Shown piece after piece: positions 39,364-47,725 of a DNA stretch of 64,000 nucleotides. Below the pieces are notes generated by a model. That model did not search any database. It was not told the DNA's origin and worked only from the letters and a program-made list of their open reading frames with translations. This DNA is from Thiomargarita sp. (GTDB lineage: Bacteria > Pseudomonadota > Gammaproteobacteria > Beggiatoales > Beggiatoaceae), in assembly GCA_020721045.1 (NCBI GenBank), contig DYNN01000001.1, positions 19,622-83,621 of the forward strand. Direction: 5' to 3'. Each line of letters starts with the position of its first letter. The stretch's first letter is position 1. The position numbers were made by a program, and so were the translations under genes.

Positions 39364-40055
39364 TGAACTTACAAAATTTGACTCACTACGAACAAGCTAT
39401 TTTAGTGCTATCTGCTTTAATTTTATACACTTCTTTTGGCTTATTGGCACAAACACGTTTGCTAAATTTAATCAACATTTTTGCTTGGCAAGGTGCATTA
39501 TTAGCGGCAACTGCTAGTTTAGTTGCATTTATCTCAGATCAACCACATTTATACATTTCAGCACTACTGACTTTGCTATTAAAAGCGTTATTAATCCCTT
39601 GGATGTTACGTTATCAAGTGCTTGAACTGAACTTGCACCACGAAGTAGAAAAACTTATTTATCCAACACTTACCTTATTAGGAGGCGTAGCTGTAGTCAC
39701 TTTCTGCTACTATGTAGCGATACCGATTGAAAATTTATCCACATCGATCACGCGCAACACTATCGCTGTTAGTTTATCTAACGTATTGTTATCTATGTTA
39801 TTAATTATTTCTCGTCGACAAGCAGTCAGCCAAGTCGTCGGCTTTATGGCAATGGAAAACGGCTTATTCTTTTCCGCACTCGTTGCAACCTATGGAATGC
39901 CCATGGTTGTCGAGTTAGGCATTGCCTTTGACGTACTGGTTGCCGCAGTGCTATTTGGCGTTTTCTTCTTTCACATTCGCGAAAATTTGGACTCCTTAGA
40001 TGTTGACCGAATGAATCGTTTGACTGAAGCCGAAGAATCAAATCAACTCGATTAA
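39363..40055 (+). CDS. hydrogenase-4 component E (HyfE)-like membrane protein
   Basis: A 230-residue polytopic protein with about six or seven helices. The sequence LLAQTRLLNLINIFAWQGAL, KALLIPWMLRY, SRRQAVSQVVGFMAMENGLF and VATYGMPMVVELGIAFDVLV matches HyfE, a NuoK-like antiporter-type subunit with a C-terminal extension. The other hydrogenase or formate-hydrogenlyase genes are absent: upstream is a WG-repeat protein and downstream a membrane kinase. It may have been split from, or work with, a complex encoded elsewhere, or have been reused. Identity as a HyfE-family protein is firm; its role here is not. Confidence 0.82.
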   Translation: MNLQNLTHYEQAILVLSALILYTSFGLLAQTRLLNLINIFAWQGALLAATASLVAFISDQPHLYISALLTLLLKALLIPWMLRYQVLELNLHHEVEKLIYPTLTLLGGVAVVTFCYYVAIPIENLSTSITRNTIAVSLSNVLLSMLLIISRRQAVSQVVGFMAMENGLFFSALVATYGMPMVVELGIAFDVLVAAVLFGVFFFHIRENLDSLDVDRMNRLTEAEESNQLD

Positions 40056-40104
40056 AATTATAATAATCATATTATTACACGACTTCACCTATCAAACTAC
40101 ACTC

Positions 40105-41814
40105 ATGTTTAAAAATACCACCCGTTTTATTAGTCCTAAGCATGAACATCGCTTACTTGCTTTTATTCTCATCACGCTACACCTTTCATTATGGTGGAAT
40201 TTTGAGGACATATTGCCACGTCTTCTGCTGGTTAGTCACTTCATTTTCGTTATTTTATGGCAACCACTATGGGGCAGACGCGAACCTTTAAGTATTAAAG
40301 ATATGTTATTGTTAAGTATGGCAATTATTACTTTTATTATCTTTGTAAATAATTGGCTTATCGCAATATGGCAAATTATGTTGATCGGCTTACTCGGTGG
40401 ACGTGATTTAATTAGACCCAAAGATCGCTTTGCTAATATGTTGGCAATTGTATTTTTAGTATTCAATTTATTTATCATCAACTTTTATCAACTAGTTTTA
40501 CCAGAAAATTCAATCTCTTATTGGGGAGAAATTGATGATTTTTACATTAAATACCTATTATTACTCATTCCAGCAAGTTTACTCTTTATTTCCACAGATA
40601 ACAGTTTAGAACATCGTTACCACATTGATTTTTTTCATGGCTTAACCTTATCTTTATTAATTATTATCATTGCCTTAGGCAGTTTAGTCTTAGTTTACGG
40701 TAATATTCATGCCAGTTACCCCTCAGCGGTTTTTCAAATGTCTTTGCTCGTTGCCTTATTTATTTTAAGTATTGCGTGGTTATGGACAGCTTTAGCAGGT
40801 GAAGGACGGATTGAACAACTGTGGACACAACACTTATTCAATATTAGCGGCTCATTTGAACGCTGGTTAAATACCTTAGCACAACCCAGCAATTATAAAG
40901 CATTGTCTTCAAAAGAATTTATAGAAGTAGGTTTTCAACAACTATGCACCTTACCTTGGGTTTCAGGCATTGCATGGCACTCACTACAAGGACGTGGTGA
41001 AGGTCATTTAGGTGAAGAAGAAAAACACTGCATGGTCATTGTTTCACAAACGATTGAAGTGACAGTCTATTCCTATTATCGAATCAGTAGCAGCCATCAT
41101 TTTCATATGCAATTACTGATTCAACTCCTTGATTACTTTCATCAAACCAAACTACGTGAAGAAACATTTGCACAAAAAGCCCATTTACAAGCAATTTATG
41201 AAACTGGGGCAAAATTAACCCATGATATCAAAAATTTACTGCAAATCTTATGTAATATCAGTGCCATTATCGAAAGCAGCCAACCGGTTGATTTTAGTAA
41301 TACACAACGAATTTTACAAGGTCAAATGCCACATTTAACCTTACGTCTAAAGCGGACTTTAGATAAATTAGAAAAACCAGCTGAACTCACCTATTTAAAC
41401 CGAGAAGTCAAAATATGGTGGACTAATTTACAAGCACGCTACAGAAATCGCAATATCCACTTTCACACACTTTTTACTGAGGCAGAAAATACCCTATTAC
41501 CAGAAGACTTATTTGACAACGTGGCTGATAATTTATTAGAAAACGCCCTTGCAAAACGGGCACGCGAACCTAATTTACAGATTGAAGTTTCCCTATGCGT
41601 GACACAAAAACAAGTGCAGTTTACCGTCTGTGATACCGGCAGCAAAATTCCTGATGAAATAGTCAACGTCTTGATGACACAAGTGGTTTCCTCAAAAGAG
41701 GGCTATGGCATTGGTTTATATCAAGCTGCAAAACAAGCCACTCATGCCGGTTACCGTTTTTTTATTTGTAGTAATTTAGAAAACAACGTTTGCTTTGAAA
41801 TTAATAATATATGA
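40105..41814 (+). CDS. membrane histidine kinase
   Basis: A 569-residue kinase. The N-terminal 240 residues contain about eight hydrophobic helices with short loops, a membrane sensor without a large periplasmic domain. The dimerisation helix reads ETGAKLTHDIKNLLQILCNI with probable phospho-acceptor His373. The ATPase domain has DNVADNLLENAL (N box), VCDTGSKIPDE (G1) and GYGIGLYQAAKQA (G2). The HDIKN motif resembles kinases tied to envelope polysaccharide systems such as PrsK, and an ABC exporter for polysaccharides follows 10 bp later, which supports an envelope role. No response regulator adjoins it. Confidence 0.85.
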   Translation: MFKNTTRFISPKHEHRLLAFILITLHLSLWWNFEDILPRLLLVSHFIFVILWQPLWGRREPLSIKDMLLLSMAIITFIIFVNNWLIAIWQIMLIGLLGGRDLIRPKDRFANMLAIVFLVFNLFIINFYQLVLPENSISYWGEIDDFYIKYLLLLIPASLLFISTDNSLEHRYHIDFFHGLTLSLLIIIIALGSLVLVYGNIHASYPSAVFQMSLLVALFILSIAWLWTALAGEGRIEQLWTQHLFNISGSFERWLNTLAQPSNYKALSSKEFIEVGFQQLCTLPWVSGIAWHSLQGRGEGHLGEEEKHCMVIVSQTIEVTVYSYYRISSSHHFHMQLLIQLLDYFHQTKLREETFAQKAHLQAIYETGAKLTHDIKNLLQILCNISAIIESSQPVDFSNTQRILQGQMPHLTLRLKRTLDKLEKPAELTYLNREVKIWWTNLQARYRNRNIHFHTLFTEAENTLLPEDLFDNVADNLLENALAKRAREPNLQIEVSLCVTQKQVQFTVCDTGSKIPDEIVNVLMTQVVSSKEGYGIGLYQAAKQATHAGYRFFICSNLENNVCFEINNI

Positions 41815-41824
41815 AAGTTATTGC

Positions 41825-42607
41825 ATGAAAATAAACACTTTTGAACAAATTATGCGCTACACCGACTTAATTTTGTATAAAACCTATGCAGATTTACGCG
41901 CAGAAACTGAAAGAACTTACCTTGGTTTTCTTTGGTGGATTTTTGAACCAGTTATGTATATGTCGGTATTTTTTGTTGTTTTCAGTATTTTTATGGGACA
42001 CAAAACCGATAATTTTGTCCCCTTCTTACTGGTAGGTTTAACCATTTGGCAATGGATGAAATCTTGCTTATCACACGGTTCAGAATCGATTTTAGGCTAT
42101 CGCGGCTTAATGCAATATGTATCACTACCAAAAGTCATTTTTCCGATAATTTTAATTTTGACTGACACCGTTAAATTTATATTTATCTTTACACTATTAT
42201 TAGGATTTCTATGGTTATCAGGATTCAGTATTACCCAATCATATCTTGCATTACCAATCTTACTGATAGTTGAATTATTATTTACCACAGCGATTACTTT
42301 ATTTTTAGCAGCAATCATCCCTTTTTTCCCAGATTTACGGTTTGTGGTAGAAAATGTGTTAACTGCGATTTTCTTTGGCTCAGGCATCTTTTTTTCGGTA
42401 TCCAGCATTCCGCCACAATACCACTTTTATTTTTATTTAAATCCGATGGCAAATTTGATTGAAGACTTTCGTAACGTATTAATGTACAATATTTTTCCAG
42501 ACTGGCACAGTTTACTGGTTATTGGAATTATTTCTATTTTAGGTATTTGGTTTAGCGTATACCTGATTTCTCGTTTTGAATACATTTATCCTAGAATCAC
42601 TGCATGA
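41825..42607 (+). CDS. ABC-2 type permease, polysaccharide exporter (Wzm/KpsM-like)
   Basis: A 260-residue inner-membrane protein. The ATG at 41825 is used; the longer TTG-initiated frame overlaps the kinase gene. The start region KTYADLRAETERTYLGFLWW and IFEPVMYMSVFFVVFSIFMG is typical of ABC-2 permeases for O-antigen or capsule, followed by about six helices and ISSIPPQYHFYFYLNPMANL-like sequence before the last ones. It overlaps the ATPase gene in an ATGA. The exported polymer cannot be identified; no glycosyltransferase is adjacent. Confidence 0.88.
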   Translation: MKINTFEQIMRYTDLILYKTYADLRAETERTYLGFLWWIFEPVMYMSVFFVVFSIFMGHKTDNFVPFLLVGLTIWQWMKSCLSHGSESILGYRGLMQYVSLPKVIFPIILILTDTVKFIFIFTLLLGFLWLSGFSITQSYLALPILLIVELLFTTAITLFLAAIIPFFPDLRFVVENVLTAIFFGSGIFFSVSSIPPQYHFYFYLNPMANLIEDFRNVLMYNIFPDWHSLLVIGIISILGIWFSVYLISRFEYIYPRITA

Positions 42608-43320
42608 GTAACAACAATCTCGTATTATCTATGCATCACGTTGGTGTGGCTTATCGACGTAAAAAAGGCATTTTTGGTGACATTTTTTGGGCATTAAAAG
42701 ACGTTTCATTAAGCCTGCATCATGGCGAAACATTGGGTGTTATTGGTAGAAATGGTGCGGGGAAAAGCACTTTATTACGTCTCATCGCCAGCATTATTAA
42801 ACCTGATAAAGGCGAAATCATTCACACGCAGGGTTATCAAGCTTCCTTATTGACTTTGCAACTAGGTTTTGTACCCTATTTAACAGGGCGTGAAAACGCA
42901 ATTTTGAGCGGTATGTTATTAGGATTGCGCAAAAAAGAGATTATGGCTAAGTTAGATGCCATCATTGAATTTTCAGAATTAGGAGAATTTATTGATCAGC
43001 CGATTGTGACCTACTCATCTGGTATGGCTGCGCGTTTGGGTTTTTCTGTTGCATTTCAAGCTGATCCGGACATTTTTCTAATTGATGAAGTACTCGGTGT
43101 AGGCGATGCCGAATTCATCAAAAAATCAACAACTGTTATGCAACAAAAAATTAAAACCAATAAAACTGTTGTGTTTGTGTCACATAATGCGGCTTTGGTC
43201 AATCAACTTTGCGATCGCGTGGTGTGGATTGAAGAAGGCATTACAAAAGCAGAAGGTAAACCTAAAGAAATCATAGCGATGTATGATGATTATTTACGTA
43301 ATCACGCTAAAACAGATTGA
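42604..43320 (+). CDS. ABC transporter ATPase, polysaccharide export (Wzt/KpsT-like)
   Basis: A 238-residue ATPase with Walker A GRNGAGKST, signature YSSGMAARLGFSVAFQADPD and Walker B IFLIDEVLGVGDAEF. The extended start AYRRKKGIFGDIFWALKDVS is characteristic of the polysaccharide/teichoic-acid exporters. It lacks the C-terminal carbohydrate-binding domain of long Wzt proteins, so it is the short KpsT-type, which does not recognise a polymer end cap. Pairs with the permease just upstream. Confidence 0.92.
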   Translation: MSNNNLVLSMHHVGVAYRRKKGIFGDIFWALKDVSLSLHHGETLGVIGRNGAGKSTLLRLIASIIKPDKGEIIHTQGYQASLLTLQLGFVPYLTGRENAILSGMLLGLRKKEIMAKLDAIIEFSELGEFIDQPIVTYSSGMAARLGFSVAFQADPDIFLIDEVLGVGDAEFIKKSTTVMQQKIKTNKTVVFVSHNAALVNQLCDRVVWIEEGITKAEGKPKEIIAMYDDYLRNHAKTD

Positions 43321-43362
43321 TTATGTGAATTTATCTGTCATAGGTAAAAAGCCCGCGTAGGT

Positions 43363-43500
43363 CCAATAGCATTAAGTTAAGGAAATTTTGCTTCCCCCTT
43401 TACCAAAGGGGGATTGAGGGGGATTTTTTATATTTCAATTACTTAAATCCCCTTGCCCCCTTTAAAAAAGGGGAGGAAACGCTTGACTTAATGGCATTGC
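43363..43500. mobile_element. 138-bp MITE-like element, IS4-type ends (inverse copy)
   Basis: Reverse-oriented copy of 34335-34472. Starts CCAATAGCATTAAGTTAAG and ends CTTGACTTAATGGCATTGC. It is the first of three elements packed into the 543-bp gap before the FGE-domain gene; the rest of that gap holds the REP and the 193-bp element below. Confidence 0.82.
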
Positions 43501-43503
43501 CGC

Positions 43504-43534
43504 GTAGGTCCGATTAGCGTAGCGTAATCAGACG
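43504..43534 (+). repeat. REP sequence (GTAGGTC type)
   Basis: GTAGGTCCGATTAGCG and TAGCGTAATCAGACG, abutting the end of the MITE at 43363-43500. Same class as 31188, 48624 and 48871. Confidence 0.75.
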
Positions 43535-43545
43535 AGGAAAAAAGA

Positions 43546-43738
43546 AAAAAGGGGATGCTACTAGGCTGTAGAAATCTATCGATTTGAATTAAAAAGTGTT
43601 TCCCGGTTTTTTGAGGGGGTGTTGACAGGATTAAGTCTGTAAAAATAAGCGATGTAAGTATCGTCAAATTTTCAAAACCAGTGAATTTAAAAACGCTAAA
43701 ATCCCGTTTTTTCGACAGCCTAGTAGCGTCCCCTTTTT
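43546..43738. mobile_element. 193-bp MITE-like element with 29-bp inverted ends
   Basis: The left end AAAAAGGGGATGCTACTAGG continues CTGTAGAAA; the right end, read inverted, is AAAAAGGGGACGCTACTAGG continuing CTGTCGAAA, 27 of 29 matching. The interior has no coding frame of note. Related ends appear at 31078-31105 and 35333-35350. Likely a non-autonomous transposable element; the mobilising enzyme is not identified. Confidence 0.75.
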
Positions 43739-43863
43739 GCGAGGTGCTGAATAAAATTGAAGTTAGCAATTCGTATAGGGTAAGTAAACGCGATTGACGC
43801 TGTGCTTATATTGCCTTAAATGCTTAATATTAATCAAGTATCAAAATATAATAAGGAAATACT

Positions 43864-44748
43864 ATGAAACATCTTTTTACTTCAATATTTATTTTTTTTT
43901 GGCTCATCTCTTATGTTGGTGCTCAAGAACCTCTAAAGAGTGCCGAAGAATACGCTGAACAATTGCGTCAATGGTTAAAAGAAGGTGCACCTCAAGATAT
44001 TACAACAACACTTACTACAAGCAATTCCTTTAAAGACTGTCCTGAATGTCCAGAAATGGTAAATATTCCAGCAGGTAGTTTTATGATGGGCAGTACAAGT
44101 GGTGATAGTGATGAACAATCGGTACATCGTGTAGAAATATCCGCATTTGCTATGGGAAAATATGAGGTCACTTTTAAAGAATATAATGCATTTACTCAAG
44201 CAACTGGGCATGATAAACCTAATGATCAAGGTTGGGGACGTGGTAAACGTCCAGTGATTAACGTCAGTTGGGAAGATGCAGTGGCTTATGCTCAATGGCT
44301 TAGTCAAAAAACCAATAAAACTTATCGTTTACCCACAGAAGCAGAATGGGAATATGCAGCGCGTGCTGGCACAGAAACTGATTATTGGTGGGGAAATACT
44401 GCTTCTCATGAATATGCCAATTATGGTAAAGATGAATGTTGTGGTGGTTTAATACAGGGTAAAGACCAATGGAAATTCACTGCTCCTGTAGGTTCTTTTG
44501 AACAAAATCCATTTGGCTTGTATGATATGCATGGAAATGTATGGGAATGGACATGTTCTGCCTATACTAACCCATACAATGGTAGTGAGATAACCTGTGA
44601 TATGACAAATGAAGAGTTGCGTGTGTTGCACGGCGGTTCGTCGAGCAACGATCCTAATATGATGCGTTCATCTTACCGTAATGGAAACTTCCTCAATTTC
44701 CGTATCTTCGACGGCTGGGGGTTTCGATTGATTATTCCCTCTCCCTAG
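43864..44748 (+). CDS. secreted FGE-sulfatase (SUMF1) domain protein, candidate DGR target
   Basis: 294 residues with a signal peptide (hydrophobic 4-19, cleavage near VGAQE). From about residue 60 the protein is a formylglycine-generating-enzyme (C-type lectin) fold: MVNIPAGSFMMGSTSGDSDE, KYEVTFKEYNAF, RPVINVSWEDAVAYAQWLSQ, TYRLPTEAEWEYAARAG, NPFGLYDMHGNVWEW, ending VLHGGSSSNDPN and GWGFRLIIPSP. The catalytic cysteine pair of true FGE is not evident, so this is probably a binding scaffold, not a sulfatase activator. The last 30 codons differ sharply from the rest in codon choice (see the variable-region entry). It stands alone between MITEs and nifW. Confidence 0.88.
   Translation: MKHLFTSIFIFFWLISYVGAQEPLKSAEEYAEQLRQWLKEGAPQDITTTLTTSNSFKDCPECPEMVNIPAGSFMMGSTSGDSDEQSVHRVEISAFAMGKYEVTFKEYNAFTQATGHDKPNDQGWGRGKRPVINVSWEDAVAYAQWLSQKTNKTYRLPTEAEWEYAARAGTETDYWWGNTASHEYANYGKDECCGGLIQGKDQWKFTAPVGSFEQNPFGLYDMHGNVWEWTCSAYTNPYNGSEITCDMTNEELRVLHGGSSSNDPNMMRSSYRNGNFLNFRIFDGWGFRLIIPSP
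44638..44727 (+). other. candidate DGR variable region at the 3' end of the FGE-domain gene
   Basis: In this AT-rich genome codons usually end in A or T, yet here the in-frame codons include AGC, AAC, TAC, AAC, TTC, CTC, TTC, ATC, TTC, GAC and GGC, eleven ending in C within 26 codons. All of them can be reached from AAC by changing only the A positions, the mark of adenine-specific mutagenesis by a diversity-generating retroelement. The region ends at the gene's conserved GFRL segment, as in known FGE-type DGR targets. No reverse transcriptase or template repeat was found in the window. Confidence 0.5.
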
Positions 44749-44818
44749 GAGATTTTACCCTTTTTAAAAGGATGTTAAATGCAACAATTACCACAGGCAG
44801 TCTAAGCTTGCCATGAAT

Positions 44819-44844
44819 GATGCGCTTCGTAATATAAGCGCATC
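44819..44844. terminator. 9-bp hairpin between FGE gene and nifW
   Basis: Perfect arms GATGCGCTT and AAGCGCATC around an 8-base loop, between convergent genes. No T-run, so it may be a terminator or a REP remnant. Confidence 0.4.
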
Positions 44845-44883
44845 TCACATGAATGGGATTGCAGCGTCGATGTATCTACTTGA

Positions 44884-45207
44884 TTAGGAAGATTTTCCGA
44901 TACTGCTAATTGGAATGATCACTTCTTGTTGTCCATCATGACGATGAAAAACTTTAAACACTTTCTCAGTCAACGCATCAGAACTGACAAAATCTTGATA
45001 AGCTTGAGTTAATGCTTTCTCATATACTGCGTACTTCTCTGTTTCATCAGTGGGTAACGCAGTTTTTGCTAAATAATCATGAAATCGCTGCAAAATGTGT
45101 AATCGGTTAACATTGACAATTTTTTCATCATAATCAATACTAAAATAATCCAAAAATTCCTCAGCAGCCCCTAATTCTTGCAAATCCGTTTCTAATTGAC
45201 TCATCAT
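44884..45207 (-). CDS. nifW: nitrogenase-stabilising protein NifW
   Basis: A 107-residue protein. AAEEFLDYFSIDYDEKIVNV, NRLHILQRFHDYLAK and YQDFVSSDALTEKVFKVF are the NifW pattern; the family protects the MoFe protein of nitrogenase, perhaps against oxygen. Two ATG codons in tandem follow GGAG, at 5 and 8 bases; the first is given. It follows hemE by 13 bp on the same strand, so the two are probably cotranscribed. The only other nif gene in view is nifE at 63050, on the other strand and 18 kb away. Confidence 0.9.
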   Translation of the reverse strand: MMSQLETDLQELGAAEEFLDYFSIDYDEKIVNVNRLHILQRFHDYLAKTALPTDETEKYAVYEKALTQAYQDFVSSDALTEKVFKVFHRHDGQQEVIIPISSIGKSS

Positions 45208-45220
45208 TTACACTCCATTT

Positions 45221-46294
45221 TTAAAATTGATGGTAACGTGTACTCATTTCATGCACAGCATCAACTAATACTTTCACATGTTCAGGATTTATTTGTGGAT
45301 GTACGCCATGTCCCAAATTAAAAATATGTCCATTACCCGGTCCATAACTTTCTAAAATATAAGCGACTTCTTCTCGGATACGCTCAGGTGAGGCGTACAA
45401 AATGCAGGGGTCCATATTTCCTTGTAATGCCACTTGATCTTTAACGCGTTTACGGGCAGTGCCAATCGGTAATTTCCAATCTAGTCCTAGCGCGTCACAA
45501 CCCGTTGCCATTTGCGATTCGAGCCATTCACTACCCTCTTTGGTAAATAAAATGACGGGAATGGTTTGCCCCTGATATGTTCTAGTGATACCTTCAATGA
45601 TTTGTTGCATGTAATTTAATGAAAAATCTATATAATCTCTAGAAGTTAAAATGCCACCCCACGTGTCAAAAATCATTACTGCTTGCGCACCCGCTGCAAT
45701 TTGGGCGTTTAGGTAATCAGTCACTGCTATAGCTAATTTATGCAATAAGGCATGCATCAATTTCGGTTGTTCAAATAGTAAACCTTTGACTAAACTGAAA
45801 TTTTTACTACTACCGCCTTCAACCATGTAAGTTGCTAATGTCCAAGGGCTGCCAGTAAATCCAATGAGCGGTACTTTACCATTGAGTTCACGCCGAATTA
45901 AACTCACAGCATCAGTCACATAACGTAAATCACTACTAGGATCGGGTGTGCCCAATGTGTGAATATCTGTTTCACGAGAAATTACTTTCTTGAATCGTGG
46001 TCCTTCACCTTCGGAAAAATAAAGCCCTAATCCCATCGCATCAGGAATCGTTAAAATATCGGAAAATAAGATAGCGGCATCTAGTGAAAAACGATCAAGC
46101 GGTTGCAGCGTTACTTCACAAGCGAGTTCTGGTGTTTTACATAATGTCATGAAATCACCAGCACGCGCTCTAGTTTCACGGTATTCAGGCAAATAACGCC
46201 CTGCTTGACGCATAATCCAAATAGGTGTGGCATCTACGGGTTGACGCAGTAACGCACGCAAAAAACGATCATTTTTAAGTGGACTAGTCATCAT
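45221..46294 (-). CDS. hemE: uroporphyrinogen decarboxylase
   Basis: Converts uroporphyrinogen III to coproporphyrinogen III in heme synthesis. 357 residues, normal length. The N-terminal signature [17 protein letters not shown] is intact, and [34 protein letters not shown] and [10 protein letters not shown] follow in order. It sits directly after the FimV-like gene with no gap and ahead of nifW. Confidence 0.98.
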   Translation of the reverse strand: MMTSPLKNDRFLRALLRQPVDATPIWIMRQAGRYLPEYRETRARAGDFMTLCKTPELACEVTLQPLDRFSLDAAILFSDILTIPDAMGLGLYFSEGEGPRFKKVISRETDIHTLGTPDPSSDLRYVTDAVSLIRRELNGKVPLIGFTGSPWTLATYMVEGGSSKNFSLVKGLLFEQPKLMHALLHKLAIAVTDYLNAQIAAGAQAVMIFDTWGGILTSRDYIDFSLNYMQQIIEGITRTYQGQTIPVILFTKEGSEWLESQMATGCDALGLDWKLPIGTARKRVKDQVALQGNMDPCILYASPERIREEVAYILESYGPGNGHIFNLGHGVHPQINPEHVKVLVDAVHEMSTRYHQF

Positions 46295-47449
46295 CTAAAT
46301 ATTGTCACTTTGTTTATTAGCAGATATCCCTTCAAACATCGGTGCATCTTCAAATTTGTTAGGTTTGGGAGTATCTTCGGGTTGAGTTGAAGCCACTTGC
46401 TGTTGTAATTCTTTCATACTTTGAGTAATTTTAAGTAGTTGTTGCGCTTCTTGCCGTTGTGTCGGTGAACCTTGTTTAATTACTTCATCTAGGAGTTCAT
46501 GAACTTCTTTCACATTTCCTTCTGCCAAATACATCCGTGCTGTCGTTAATTTACTTCTCAAATTATTTGCTTCAGAATGTCCAGTTGATTTACCGGTGGA
46601 ATTAACCGCAATAACTTTTAAGCGTTCTCGACTTTTTTCAGCATCGGGATCAACAATATGCAATGAAATTTCATCAAGATGGTCAGAAAAAGGATTTTTA
46701 AGTAAAACTCGTTGTTGCACATATTTTTGTGATGATTGACGATACAACAACCAACTCAATAGTGTTGCCAAAATAAAACCGACTATTAAGAGAATACTTA
46801 AATTTGTCCATGACATAAAATCTGTTGAAAACGAGATCGCGGGTAATGGATTTATTTGTTCATTTTCACTAACAATAGGTTGCACATTGTCATCATTCGT
46901 CGATACTTCAACCGTACTTTCTGTTGTATCAGCCGTTGCCAATGTTTCTATAGGTACATCTTGTGTATTTGTTAAAGATTCATTGGGCAAAGTTTCTTTA
47001 ATTTCAATGGGTTGTACGGTATCATTTTTCACCACAGGCGTCGTCTCTGTGGTAGTTGCAACGGGTGCTGTAACAGGAGGACAAACAATGTCTTGCTTTT
47101 TACGATTTTTCCACGCTTCATTCTGCCTTGTATATTCTTCAAAAGCTTGATCGGCAGTTAAAGCTTCTGCTTGTTCGAGCGAGGGTGCTTGTATCACAAC
47201 GTTGATTTTCAATGAATTGATATTACAACTCACACTAAAAGCATCAGGATTGAGTTTTTGTAATGCGATAATCGTTTGATAACGTGAAACAGTATCGCTA
47301 GGAGCAATCTTAGCAGCGATTTCCCACAAACTATCACCAGTTTTCAAGGGACCATACTCTTTTGCATAAATCGACAAAGGAAAGGTCATACCAGCGATGA
47401 TTAGTGTAGTGATTAAGGTACGACAAATATTTGTTTTCAGAATCATCAT
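46295..47449 (-). CDS. short FimV/LysM-type membrane protein
   Basis: About 384 residues starting at ATG 47449 (a TTG six codons earlier is possible; no strong ribosome site favours either). A signal-peptide-like N-terminus is followed by YGPLKTGDSLWEIAAKIAP, then an NPDAF and an INSLKINVVIQAP segment: the pattern of the FimV N-terminal (LysM-like) region. A Thr/Val-rich linker (about 130-205) leads to a membrane helix (LSILLIVGFILATLLSWLLY) and a cytoplasmic domain with TPR-like sequence (ARMYLAEGNVKEVHELLDEV). FimV homologues place polar type IV pilus and signalling machinery; this one is shorter than most. Confidence 0.72.
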   Translation of the reverse strand: MMILKTNICRTLITTLIIAGMTFPLSIYAKEYGPLKTGDSLWEIAAKIAPSDTVSRYQTIIALQKLNPDAFSVSCNINSLKINVVIQAPSLEQAEALTADQAFEEYTRQNEAWKNRKKQDIVCPPVTAPVATTTETTPVVKNDTVQPIEIKETLPNESLTNTQDVPIETLATADTTESTVEVSTNDDNVQPIVSENEQINPLPAISFSTDFMSWTNLSILLIVGFILATLLSWLLYRQSSQKYVQQRVLLKNPFSDHLDEISLHIVDPDAEKSRERLKVIAVNSTGKSTGHSEANNLRSKLTTARMYLAEGNVKEVHELLDEVIKQGSPTQRQEAQQLLKITQSMKELQQQVASTQPEDTPKPNKFEDAPMFEGISANKQSDNI

Positions 47450-47725
47450 TGTAGTTAGAATTGCCAAAATGTGATGAGCAGTTAAGTTACCATTATACAG
47501 AGATTTTAATCACCTTGACAAAGTTTTTACGATTAAATTTTATTTAACTAATTGAAGAAGAATAATAAATTTTGTAAGATATGAAATAACTATTTAACTT
47601 ATGATAACGTTTTAGATATTTTTAGTTTATTATTACTCGTTGTATTGCAGAGCGAAATGTAAAATAATTTATAAAAATTGTATCAATTATACTAAAGATT
47701 ACCATTTTAGTATTTAGGATGGATA

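Noticed and set aside
43864..44748. Functional formylglycine-generating enzyme (sulfatase activator)
   Set aside because: The usual active-site cysteine pair is not evident, the protein is exported, and no sulfatase is nearby; the fold is more likely a binding scaffold.
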